Of a stretch of DNA of 64,000 nt, positions 21,201 through 32,309 are shown in pieces. Under the pieces are notes generated by a model. It worked only from the letters and a program-made list of their open reading frames with translations. It had not been told where the DNA came from and searched no databases. Numbering within the stretch: position 1 is the stretch's first letter; each line of letters starts with the position of its first letter. The translations under genes were made by a program, and so were the position numbers. Source of the DNA: Ophiosphaerella korrae (taxonomy: Eukaryota; Ascomycota; Dothideomycetes; Pleosporales; Phaeosphaeriaceae); NCBI GenBank assembly GCA_028456385.1, contig JALNQF010000132.1, positions 1-64,000 on the forward strand, written 5' to 3'.

Positions 21201-24200
21201 ATCTACTACTATAGATAGATAGAATACAAGATAGACTATAAAGAGTAAAAATCTTTACAAAGTTAGATATTTAGAACGTATACTACTAGATTAGAATTAA
21301 AAAAAGTAATAAGTAGAAGATAGTGTTTAGAATATAGTATAGACTATATAAATACTTAGTTATACTATTTAGCTTAATAAACGCACTAGTAGTATTCTAA
21401 GAAAGGATTAATATAGTACTAAGAGAATACTTAGACGTATTTATATTTATATACCTAGATAATATCTTTATATTCTTAGAAATAGAGGAAGAATACATAT
21501 AATATATATACAAGGTACTAGAGAAATTAGTAGAAAATAAGCTATTTCTTAAAATAAGAAAATACAAGTTCTATATAAAGGAAATAGACTTCCTTAGATT
21601 TATTATTAAACTAGGAAAAATTAAGATTAACCTAGAAAAGATTAGATTAATTAACGAATAGCTAACACTAAAAAACCTAAAAGAGGTATAACAATTTTAT
21701 AGGCTAGCTAACTTTTACAAAAAGTTAATAGTAAAATATTTTAAAGATATAGAACTAATAACAAGACTTATAAAAAAAGACACGCTATTTAAATAGATAA
21801 AGGAATGTAATAAAGTATTTAAAAAGATAAAGAAAAAATTTATAGAAAACCTAGTTATTAGAATATATAACCTAGACCTACTAGTAATAGTAAAAATAGA
21901 CGCATCTAACTTAGTCTATAGAATAGTACTAATACAAGAAGACTTAAAGACTAGAAAGGAATATTTAGTTAAATACTTCTCTAAGAAGATAAAAATAGTA
22001 GAACTTAATTATCTAATCTATAATAAAGAGATACTAGCAATTTATAAAGTATTTAAATAATAAAGAGTATACTTATAAAGAGTAAGGTACTAGATAAAAG
22101 TCTATATAGACTATAAGAATCTAATAGGATTTATAATAAATAAGGAGTTATTATAGTACTATACAAGATAGTAGGAGTTTCTATTAACGTTTAATATAGA
22201 AATTATATATATAAAAGAGAAAGATAACTAATTTATAGACGCTCTTAGTAGAAGACTAGACTTATAAAAAGAAGTAAGTGCTACTAGTATAGTTCTAGTT
22301 AAGAACGAAGAAGGATATTTAGTCTTAAATATACCTAAAATAGCTACAATACTTAAAAGAACAAGTAGTAAGCTAGACGAATAGATTTAAAAAATAATAA
22401 AGGAAGTATTTAAAGAAATAAGTAAACTAGAAATCTAAAAAAGATTTATATAAGCCTATAGAAGAATATATATTCCTAAGAAAATCTAAAGAGAATTTAT
22501 ATAATAATTCTATAAACTACTAGTATATAGTTTCTAAGGTATTAAGAAAATATTAGATAGACTACTACAAGACTACTATATTCTAAAAGTAAGATAATTA
22601 GTAATAGAAGTACTATAAAACTATATAGAATACTATAGAAATAAGTATAATAGATACGTACTATATAGAATACTATAACTAGTAGAAGTACTAGAATAAC
22701 TATAGAGAGTTATTACAATAGACTTTATTACAAAGTTACCTAAGTCTAAAGACCTAATATTAAAGATTAAGTATAATAGAATCCTAATAATAGTAGATAA
22801 ACTTATAAAGTACTTATACTTTAGACTATATAAAGAAAAAAGTAGGATAGAGGTTACTATATACTAGGTTCTAGGAACTATAATTAGTTAATATAGACTA
22901 CTAGACAAGATTATTATAGATAGAGATGTACAATTTATATTAAAACTATAGAGAATAATAATAGCGTAATTAGGAATATAGTACGTAATATCTATAGTAT
23001 ATTATCTATAAATAGATAGATAATTAGAACGAATAAACTAGATAGTAAAGTAATACTTAAGATACTACCTTAATTATAACTAGAATAACTAGGTATAACT
23101 ATTACCTATAGTATAGTTAGTATATAATAGCGTAAAGAATATAGTAATAGGAGTATTACTTTTCTTCGCAAACTATAGATTTAAACCTAATATATACTAG
23201 ATACTAAAAAATTAAATATCTTAGTTCCTAAGAAGAGAAAACTTTACTAATAAACTTAAGGATATATATAATTAACTAAGATAGGATATAGAATTTCTAT
23301 ATAATTATATAGTAAAGTACTATAATAAAAAGTATAAAGAGAGACTTTAATTTAAAAAGAAAGAAAAAGTATAGTTAGTATAGAAAAATATTAAGAGTAA
23401 ACAACTAAGCCTAAAATTAGACTACGTTAAAATAAGACTATATAAAATTAAGAAAGAAGTTATACTAGTTATATTTAAGCTAAAGCTACTAAATAAGATA
23501 AGAATATACTTAACGTTTTATATAGCCTTACTAGAATAAGTACTATAAGAAGTAGAACTACTAGTGTATAAAGTAGACACGTATAGAGAATAAAAAGAAT
23601 AAGAAGTTAAGGAAATTCTATAGTACTAGTTCTATAATAGAAGAAACTACTACTTAGTAGAATAGATAGGTATAGACAAAAAAGGATAACTATAGGAGAG
23701 AATATAGGAACTAGAGGACAATCTTAATTACTTTAAGAAACTAGAAGACTACTAAAATTAAAACCCTCTAGACTACCTTATAGTAAACTAAGAAAACTAG
23801 TATTACTAGCGCTAAATAGAGAGGCGTTAGGAACGTCTAATATAATAGGAGCTAGAGTAGCCTAAACTATATCTTTAAAGTCTATCTTAGCTTCTAAGGT
23901 ATAAAACTATTTAGATAATTTAGCGTTATTATAAGCTTTTATCTTACAAAGATACTTAATACAAGAATAAATATTTACTAGCTTATAAAGAGTTAGCTTA
24001 TACTTAGCTTCTACCTCTATAAGCTATAATAATAGTATCTCTTAAGCCTAGTTAATAGCTTACTCTATACATCTTAGTAAGAGGAGACTATATAGAAATT
24101 AAATACTTATACTCTATAAGAGAAATACTAGATAGTGTATACTTATATTAAATATTAGCTAAGATATACTTATTATAGTATTTACTATCCTTTAAAGATA

Positions 24201-24408
24201 TAAGATATATAAGCTTTAATTAAGTATAATAGGTATAAAGAAATATCTTAACCTTATTACAAGTAATACAAGTAATAAGAAAGAGTTTATTGTAATTAGA
24301 GCGTAAAGATATAAAGAATAATAAGGAGTTAGAGATAAATAAAGAAACTAGACTAATAACCTTAGGCTTAGAGTAGAGAAATAAGAACTTACTTAAAGAA
24401 GGGAATAG

Positions 24409-24848
24409 TGTTATAGCTATAATAAGAGATAACTAGTTAGAACTAATTAGCCTTACTATAGATAATAACGACGTATATAACCTATAAGGTAATAAACTAG
24501 ATTAGAAAACTAACTACAATAGAAATACGTAACAAATTTACAATTTATAATCTTAGTAAATATAAAGTATAAAGCTAGATATATAATAAATTTACAATTT
24601 ATAATCTTAGTAAATATAAAGTATAAAGCCTACTAAGAAGCCTAGGTATATAGCTAGTAGGATATATATTATTAGGATAGTATTAGTAATTTAATCTATT
24701 AACTATAGAACGCTAATATAAAATAGTTATAAAATATCTTCTAATTATTTAGAGTTATTATAAATCTTTATACGAGTTTTACTATTACTTTATAATTTAC
24801 TAACTCCTTAGATAAGTACCTATAGTTAATAATAGGAGGCCTATTATA
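24409..24848 (+). repeat. Right LTR (440 bp)
   Basis: Starts TGTTATAGC, ends CCTATTATA, exactly the same length as the left LTR. Most differences from it are C/T or G/A, and this copy is the more heavily mutated one (TTCGCGATC became TTTATAATC). Confidence 0.9.
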
Positions 24849-25507
24849 CTATAAATATATACTAATAAGGTTATCTACTCTTAAGAACTATCTTAAAAAG
24901 ATTCTTTTCCTTTCTTTCTATCTTATATAGCTCTACTAAATACTCTTTTACTTTTTCTAGTAACTTTAATAAAAAACCCTTTCTTATCTATATTATATAT
25001 ATACTTAGGTAGTATCTTGTATTTCTTAATTATATAAAGTAGAAGTTTAAAGAATAGTTAATATTTAACTTCTAAATTAGCTACGTACTAGTCTTAGTCT
25101 ATTCTAGTAGTCTAGTAAGTTACTAGGTTAATCTTGTTCTAGTTTAAGAATTAAGTAACCTAACTTATACTTACGTTCTATTTAGCTATTAAATATACAA
25201 AATTCTAGACTATCTCCCTTATAGGTTATAGATAATAACTTATAAGATCTTTAATATACTTTATAAGCTCTACCTCCTATTATAAGTTAAGCTTTTAGTA
25301 ATTAAGTTTCTATACTTCTATTAGTATGTTAATCTATTTGTGTAGCCTCCTTAAGGATTCACGTAGAATACTATATTTTTTCGCAATTTTTCTGTAAGAC
25401 TAACTACTACCTAATCTGTGCGATTTAATTTCTTCAATTGCGTCGTTAATTGGTTGAGTTGTGGGGGGTGGAAGATGAGGATAGGATTAGCCGAATTGGT
25501 GAGGGGT

Positions 25508-25548
25508 GACCCATTTGCCGAACCGGCCCATTTGCTGAACCGAAACAC
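25508..25548 (-). repeat. Right terminal inverted repeat of Fot1/pogo-like element
   Basis: Reads ...TTTGCTGAACCGAAACAC then TA. It is the reverse complement of the left end and retains the less-mutated G bases. Confidence 0.9.
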
Positions 25549-25550
25549 TA

Positions 25551-26122
25551 GCGCACAGCGTCTCAATCACAAGATTTATGGGGATTCCTGTGATGCGCAA
25601 ACCCTCTCTTGCAAGCACGTCGGCAAGCGCCTGCGCGTCTGGTTCCACGTCGGTACCTTTGCGCGCATACTAAGCTATTAGATAGGTGTTGATGCTGTCA
25701 GGGTTCGTTACCGAGCGGATAATGTTCTACCAATGTCGCTCACGTATCAGATTTGATCGCCCCAATTCCTAGTTCACTGTCCCGATCTGTCAGAGAGACT
25801 AGTGCATTTTCTGATGGAAATCAAGGCCAAGTGAACTGAGTGTCGCAGGGACACAATTATGCCGTAAATCATGGAATTCTATCTATAATCAAACAATAGG
25901 GTTCAGAGGTTCTGACCGAAGCTTAGATTGTATTGCCTCGTTGAACCCAATTGGTAGCTTTTCATGTCGTCGTCTTGACCATGAATCGACCTTCAATAAC
26001 GCCATGAAAAACACGCCCGCTAATTCCTCCAGAAGCCAAGAGCTGGTCGCATCTGCGGTCTGGACTATCAATCTAGTCATAACCCTTGCAAGAAGCCACA
26101 AGTCACTGACAGCACTTTGCGT
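25551..26122. other. Intergenic between transposon and MBF1
   Basis: Base composition returns abruptly to normal after the transposon. No gene seen; the right end is the MBF1 3' region. Confidence 0.4.
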
Positions 26123-26668
26123 TTACTTCTTGTTAGGGAACTTTGGCTGCCCGATCTTGTCGCCTCTCAGAATGACATTCAGAGTGCGCTCCATCTTGCC
26201 CAGCAGACCCTGGTCTGGGGCTGCAGTTCCACGCTCGAAGTCAGCGATGATGGCAGGTGTGCTGTTGCACTTCTGCGCCAGGTCCTTTTGTGTCATTGTG
26301 GTGCCCTTATCGTTCTTGGCCTCGGACCGTGCCTTGGAAATGGCTTGTCCTACAACGGTGCCCACTGTCTTGGGCTTCACGATATCGTCAGAGCGGTCGA
26401 CCTTGGTGAGGCGCTGGCCCTCAGCACCGGCTGAGCCACTACCTGACTATATGGAGTTGTTAGTAACTGAGTCATAGGACAGAGATGAGGAGTAGCATAC
26501 AGCGTTGGCAGAAGCGTACTTCTTCTCTGTGGCGACAATGGCACCACTGCGCTGGGCGGCGTTAAGAGCTGACTTGCTCTTGATAACAGTCTCGCGGGGT
26601 CCAGCCGCACCGCCTCGAGTACGGCTACCAATCTTGGTGACGGCGTCCCATTCTTGGCTTCCAGACAT
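26123..26668 (-). CDS. MBF1: Multiprotein bridging factor 1
   Basis: Transcriptional coactivator linking TBP to basic-zipper activators; nuclear/cytoplasmic and also ribosome-associated in yeast. Exon 1 (26501-26668) begins [20 protein letters not shown], the conserved MBF1 N-terminus. A 54-bp intron (26447-26500, GTATGC to ATAG) joins it to exon 2 (26123-26446). The product is 163 residues, normal length. The C-terminal half is a Cro-type helix-turn-helix with [40 protein letters not shown] and the typical end [14 protein letters not shown]. Both pieces are undamaged although only about 570 bp separate the gene from a RIP-destroyed transposon. Confidence 0.96.
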
Positions 26669-28289
26669 GATGATGGTGTAGTGGGAGGTTGTGGGAGGTT
26701 GTTGGAGGGGGTTTGTGGGGTTGATGTGAGCGGCTGAGCGGTGAGTGTGTTTGTTGTATGACCGGGGCTGCACTAACGACTGCTTAGTCAGGAGGGCGAA
26801 GGAGTCGAGGGTCGAACGTGAATACAAGAGGATTTTATTGACACCTTTTGGGCGGACGGTGCAAGGCGGCAATGAGTCGGAGGGTGAGGTCACCGCCACA
26901 CGCTAGTCTTGCTTAGTCTAGGGTCTCTCGAAGATTCCATCAGCGCTGAGCCCTTCCGCCCTTCCTTTACCCAACCAACACTCAGCACGCTTTGACTGTG
27001 GCTAGGTCATGCACTCGTGCGTGTCAGCACCGATAGGATCAAAGTCTATTTCTTTCGCCTGGTTCGAGCCTGCCAGTTTACGCAGTACTCTGGCTCCTAG
27101 TCGGGCTATCACCGAGCGCTTTTAGGCTTGCAAATTTGGCACATCAAAGCACACCTCCAACCCATCTCGACAGGACACCCATCAAGGCTCGCGCCCCTGG
27201 TTGCATGAAGACTCTGGGAATTATCAGTCAAATTAGCCACAGCGCCGCTAGCATATGTCTGCCGATAACAACGATTACGGTGTTCGTCGTCATACTTCCG
27301 GTACTAGCCAAACAACGGATCCGGAACTCACCCTCTTCAGTATACGTCGTCTCTCCTTCGCAATGAGAAACTCGTTTGTCAAAAGAGGTAGACTGAACCA
27401 TACCCACTTCAAGCCCACACTTGTACTATTGACCTAATGCTTGGGTGTCTGATCCTCCCTTCATGGACAGGCGCTGGTGCTTGGGATGGAACATTACTCT
27501 TTTCTGAATTCACGCTTTAACTAGGCGCACAAGGGCATGGCCAAGCGACGAGGCTATTGCTTGATCTCTTCAAACAACTTCAACCGGTACAAAGCCCATT
27601 GAAAGTCGTCCATTGGCCCCGAAAGACGCCATTACAAGCCGAAGACTATTTGACACCAGTAAGATTCAATACTGCGGCCCAAGTCAAACGATAACCCCGA
27701 CTCAAGCCAGGCTGTAGTGTACGTGACATGACATTCAACGAGATAGAGAGAGGGCTGTTGACGACTCATTATTGTTGCTGAGATCATACCAAGCCGAAAT
27801 ATTGACCGTAGCACTTATATTGGTCACGTGGGACAGGAATAATATTATCCCGCCATGACAAGGCGTAACTAAATGTGGCGCACCCTGCCCCTCAGCCCTC
27901 CGAACCCTTCAAATAGTCTCCATTCTTCCACCACCATAACAATCTCTGCAATGAAGCCTCTAACGGATTCAGTACTTGTCGGCAAACAGGATATCGTCAG
28001 ATGCTACCTTTGGCATCTTAATACAAGAAACCGGGCCAAATTGCAGGCACGATGGGCGGTCAATTTTACGAGACCAGAAGAATCAGTCCTTGGCTCTTTT
28101 GAGCATGATATACAGCTCAAAGATTGTAGGTGCAAATTGGTGAGGAACCGCGAAGGCACTAACCCATTTCATCGCGACTAGTTTGGAAGGATGCAAGTTC
28201 TATAGATAATGCACCGTGGCTCAACAATGACACAAGTAAGACTAGCGGCCCAATACTCACTAAGATTCTTCTCTTACCTGATATAAGTC
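26669..28289. other. Intergenic; MBF1 promoter and possible 5' part of the HET pseudogene
   Basis: The MBF1 leader is CT/AG-rich (26670-26760). An ATG frame at 27951-28181 (MKPLTDSVLVGKQD) could be a first exon of the HET gene downstream, but no motif supports it. Otherwise nothing seen. Confidence 0.35.
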
Positions 28290-30061
28290 TTGGAAGAGCT
28301 CAAGGCAGAGCCTTTCAACAGGACTGGGGACCGAGGCATAGAGACAGTTTCATTCTTGGTCGGATACTGGATTCACAAATGCCTCTCGTTCCATAGCAAA
28401 TGTTGCCTCGAAGAAGGAGAGAATGTGTCTCAAAAGAGTACGATGCTTACACGAGTCTTGGACTTATCAGATTACCCAAAACTCAAGGTACTAAAGACAG
28501 ATGGAAAGTATGAGCCGTACTGCGCACTTAGCTACCGATGGCCACAGAAGATGGAGCAGGTTGTGTGTTTGACCGTAGACACGCTATCAAATTTCTCCCA
28601 AGGGATCTATTGCGACGAACTTCCGCAAAATATTAGAACTGCTTGTATTGTGGCCCACCAAATTGGTATACGGTGTCTGTGGGTGGACGCTCTGGTATAG
28701 CTCGGTTGCTCAATATGGTATCAGATTCAATACTGACGTACAAAAAGTGTATCGTTCAAGGCCCTGGTGGAGACTGGCTTGAGGAATCACCAAAAATGGC
28801 ATCAGTATATCACAATGCTTTGTTCACTATTGCAATAGTAGACGACGTCTGAGTTGGAGACGTCTTAGCAAGACCTATCGTGACTGAAGGAGATCGTCAT
28901 GAGGCAGAATCACTTAAACAAGCACGAGCGAGCCGACGCTATCTCTGCAAAAACCGCCAAAGCGACTACCGGGAACAGGGGAATTTGGATACCCGGGCCT
29001 GGGCTTTTCAAGAACGGCACCTTTCTCCACGAGTTGTCAGCTTAACCAACACTGGGCTCTACTGGGACTGTCTCTGCTGCGCCGCCTCACACCGCATGGC
29101 AGTCGAGATCCCTAAAGATATCTCTCCAAAGTCGCGCAATGGAGACGAGCAGGCTCTTACCAGGATTCTGCTACGCCCAAACCACTGGGTTCCTTCGCAA
29201 GATAGCTATTGATTGTGGAGGGCTGCTGTACAAATTTATACAGCACGAGAGTTGACCATGTCGAGCGATCGCCATATTGCCATGATGGGCATTGAGAAAC
29301 AAATGGGCGTTTCACTCAAGGACGAATCTGTTTTGGGCATCTGGCGAAAAGATGCCTTGGGGTCACTTTTTTGGTTCGCAAAACATCCAGTAACAATATC
29401 CTCCAATAGTGTTATCGCTCCTTCCTGGTCCTGGCTATCGGTGAACACGCCGATCGAGTACCGGCTCTTTGGCATGTCAAGTGCAGCGCAGGAAGCAACA
29501 CATGAAGCAAATCTTGCACCCAAGGCGACTGTCCAGGATGTACAGGCAGCTCCAGAAATCTTATACGGCTTCACTAGCTACAGAGGACAGCTTAAAATAC
29601 GCGGGCCTCTAAGCAGGATCGTCATATACGACGGCAGAACGATCGTCTTGGATCTCAACCGAGATGCTGTAAATGCTAAGATGCTGAAAGCACGTGCTTA
29701 CGGAGAAGAAAGCGACCAGTGGTTAACGGACCGATCCTGTGACTGGGAGCTCGGTTCACTCCAACGCGATATCGCATGGCAAGCGCCTCCCATCCCCAGT
29801 ATTGATGAGATTGAAGGCGGAGAATTCATCGACGCCTACTGCATGTTCATATACTACTCAAGATGGGAATTAGGCACTTGTTATGGTATTATTCTTGAAA
29901 AGCTGGGTTCGCATCAAGAATACAGACAGGATCAAGAGTATAGACGTTTGGGCATATGTACTTTCGGGTCAGAGGCTAAGGTCTGGCTTGATAGCAAAGA
30001 GAACAGGCCAGGGAATCGTGATTTGTGCATGGGAATTAGCCAAACGATTCGTATAGTGTGA
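28290..30061 (+). pseudogene. HET-domain (heterokaryon incompatibility) protein, broken
   Basis: Cytosolic HET-family protein relic; intact relatives trigger incompatibility cell death. LPTRVLDLS-like TMLTRVLDLSDYPKLKVL and then YEPYCALSYRWPQK open the HET domain. IRTACIVAHQIGIRCLWVDAL is joined by a 53-bp intron (28695-28747, GTATAG to AAAAAG) to CIVQGPGGDWLEESPKMASVYHNALFTIAI, exactly the expected HET sequence. TGA codons then interrupt at 28850-28852 and 29210-29212; the frame continues unchanged beyond each (DTRAWAFQERHLSPRVV; LWRAAVQIYTARELTMSSDRHIAMMGIE; APSWSWLS). Each TGA could derive from CGA. The second could instead be spliced out, but no good intron is seen. No ATG lies in the first exon frame near 28290, so the true start is upstream or lost. 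Confidence 0.75.
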
Positions 30062-31896
30062 TTTTAGTAATGGCATACACTCAAGTTGTCCAAAAAACTG
30101 TCTTCGTTTTTATACTATGTTGCCAGGTTAGATACTTGAACAGATGCCTTGTGGCTCGAGTATGGTTTAAATTATATTGCATTAAATTCTAAATTCTACC
30201 ACGTTAGTTTGAAGAGCGTCGCAATGATAAGATGGGCTGGTGAGTAATGGCTAGTTGGCTTTGTTCACGGACTGTGCGTCCTTAACCTCCACAATTCCAG
30301 TGACAACCACTAGACCAGCAGCTGCAGTTCCAACTTCAACAGTCTATACCGAGGAAGGCACCGCGGCAGTCTCGGAGATTAGGCCAAGCCCCTCGCAGTA
30401 CCTAAAGACCAGAGGGAGAGGGCTATTTGTGTCTCGTCCGAAAACCTACACTGCTACTCAATATCACTCAGACTTCAACATGACAAAATATCCTAAGGCA
30501 ACAGGGAAGAAACTCGCCAAGTAGCTCTAAGTCAACTGGAAAAGTGGGACGTCAGCTACTTGAGACGTAGTAGCCAGGAGATAGTTAGCTACTTACAACC
30601 TTTTTTCGAGGTATCTATTGGTATTTCTAGAGTAATCTTAGGATCCTAGTTAAATTATTTAGTAGTATATTACCTATCACACATATCTAGTATTAACAAA
30701 AGGAGGATGCTCTTCCCACATTTTCAGTTTACTGAGAGCTAAGCTTCTTGCTAATTTGTGTCATCACCGAGCACATCAACTTCAATCAAGTATATTCTCA
30801 ACTGCTGGCATGAACCCTTAACTATGAATTAATACGATGGGTTTTTTCGGATATGACGCATGCGCATTGACTACGCAGATGTTAATGCCTAGGTAGTTCT
30901 CGTTATTGGGCTACAGGAACTATTCGTCTTCTTTACTTTTCTTTGTGATATTACTACTTTAGTTTCTCGCTACTTAATATCTATTAGAATAGGTTTTAGC
31001 CATAAATGTGAGTTTGAAGGTGTCGGTAAGTGGAAAATGGTAAGATCGTTGTACTTTGTCCACACCGCTTTCCTGGCTCTTTTGACTCTCTTGCTGTACT
31101 AGGTAAAAACGCAAGTCAGGGTATACGCTACCGTACTTATTTTCCACCCTTCCTTCCACGAAATTGCAAGTATGAGTACCATAATCACCGTCGATTTGCT
31201 GGCAAATAGAAATGCTACACACTCAATCTTACATATATTGAAACCTTGCATCTAAAGTTCCGGGCCCTAATATCTAATAGCCTTGCTACCTGTTACTCTA
31301 CCACAGTGCGATTTATTCTTTTTCTAGACGCATTGGGAATGAGACAGCATACTTGACAACGTACATGCATCTGCTCAAAGCAGCAGGTAAGCCCGTGTAT
31401 CCATTGCAATTTATATATACCAACGCGCGTGGCACAGCATACAGTATCACCGCCATTACCCCTGAACTTTATGCCGAGTAATTTGAGCAGAGTCAGGAGG
31501 CCTAGAGGGTGCTAAAAGGATGTTGGGGTACTTTTGCCTGCACCTGGTTATCACCCTATTATGGTATCCTTTTCTATATATGATGTCTGCTGACTGCTAT
31601 GTCTCTTGATGGGATGATTATCATTTGTAAGGCGCGTAAAGTGAAAGTTTAGATGACCTCGGGCTAAGTGAACGGCAGGTGCGCGTTACTGCAATCACGG
31701 AAGTTATTGCAAGAGAGCAGTGAAAGATAGACGCCCGCCGCAAATTCTGTTTGTACACAATGAAGCTCCAGTTTAATGTTATTGCGCAAACCTACACTTT
31801 TGGGGCATATAATTAATGTAAATTCAAATCACAATATTTAAAACTAGGAACGATAGTTAAGGCAAGTTTAACACCCCTCCTAAGAACAGTAACCGA
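30062..31896. other. Intergenic, AT-rich, no firm gene
   Basis: A minus-strand frame at 30974-31222 (CSISICQQIDGDYGTHTC ... FPLTDTFKLTFMAKTYSN) has protein-like composition and could be the last exon of a lost gene, but no start or upstream exon could be found. Nothing else is supported. Confidence 0.35.
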
Positions 31897-32100
31897 CACT
31901 AATATCTTAGGGTCTCCCAAAACTGTCTTTGGGGTCGGAGGTTCAAGCCCTGCCTCTGCCGTTGGAACTTTCTAGGCAGGGTTCTTGAATCTCTGACCCC
32001 TGCAGTAGTAGCTGAGAAGCCTTCAAGTGGCGCTCGCTCTATTGTAATAAGACCCCAATCAAATAAAAAATACACAATTCCCGGAGTCAAGTGAAGTTCC
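31897..32100 (+). repeat. SINE-like dispersed repeat, copy 1
   Basis: Contains a polymerase-III B-box-like GGTTCAAGCCC at about 31938 (in GGGGTCGGAGGTTCAAGCCC), a core GCTGAGAAGCCTTCAAGTGG CGCTCGCT, and an A-rich tail CAAATAAAAAATAC. The core is shared with the second copy at 58245-58497 in the opposite orientation. Confidence 0.55.
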
Positions 32101-32309
32101 ACCATGCTAGGCAGTTGACTAAGACGGACGACTTTTTTTGCTTTTCTTTTTAGTCCTTTTTGGTGAAGGGAAAGAGAGTATGCAATGGCAAATGCTTATT
32201 ATGCCAGCAAGAGAACTGGTTCGTACTTAAGTATAGGAAGTGTCAATTGCCAGCTAAGTATTTCAGAGTGTGTTGGTATTTGTCCCGTAGTACCTAGTCT
32301 CGTCCTGTT

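Larger units (their letters stand above)
17831..24848 (+). mobile_element. Ty3/gypsy chromovirus LTR retrotransposon, full length, RIP-degraded
   Basis: 7,018-bp element with 440-bp LTRs and a perfect 5-bp target duplication CTATA (17826-17830 and 24849-24853). On the + strand, ignoring TAG/TAA codons: gag about 18600-19350, ending in two zinc-knuckle relics near 19230-19350 (FNYSKKGYYVKDY and YKYRKLRHFIKDY, Cys lost to Tyr); protease relic with DIILGIL about 20640-20830; reverse transcriptase about 21130-21700 with FTKLDI, INALVVF and YLDNIFIF (from the YLDD box); RNase H with KIDASN and FIDALSRR to 22260; integrase about 22690-23210 (DFITKLPKSKD, IDRDVQF); and a chromodomain relic about 23590-23760 (YYLVE*IG...ELEDNLNYFKKLEDY). 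A purine-rich tract (AAAGAAGGGAA, about 24396) precedes the right LTR. All frames are riddled with stops and nearly all G+C is lost, as after repeated RIP. Confidence 0.92.
16400..25548 (-). mobile_element. Fot1/pogo-like Tc1-mariner DNA transposon, RIP-degraded and split by a gypsy insertion
   Basis: The ends are inverted repeats of about 39 bp: GTGTTTCGGTTCAGCAAAT at 16400 and its reverse complement ending at 25548. They differ only at G/A positions over that length. Each end is flanked by TA (16398-16399 and 25549-25550), the Tc1-mariner target duplication. Removing the 7,023-bp gypsy insertion leaves about 2.1 kb, normal for Fot1-type elements. On the minus strand from 25.3 kb down, degraded frames resemble pogo/Fot1 transposase: ILPKYIYNIDKKGFFIKV and KRVFSRAI*DRK*GKESF*DSS*E (compare the DEKGF and QDGSRE blocks). 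The transposase continues on the far side of the insertion (17825 down to about 16550). Stop codons in all frames; non-autonomous and dead. Confidence 0.85.

Noticed and set aside
16400..25548. CRISPR-like or satellite array suggested by extreme AT and repeated TATA words
   Set aside because: No regular spacer/unit structure; the composition is explained by RIP of a retroelement and DNA transposon.
30974..31222. Minus-strand frame with protein-like composition (DGDYGTHTC, FPLTDTFKLTF)
   Set aside because: No start codon context, upstream exon, signal peptide or known motif; mentioned only under the intergenic entry.
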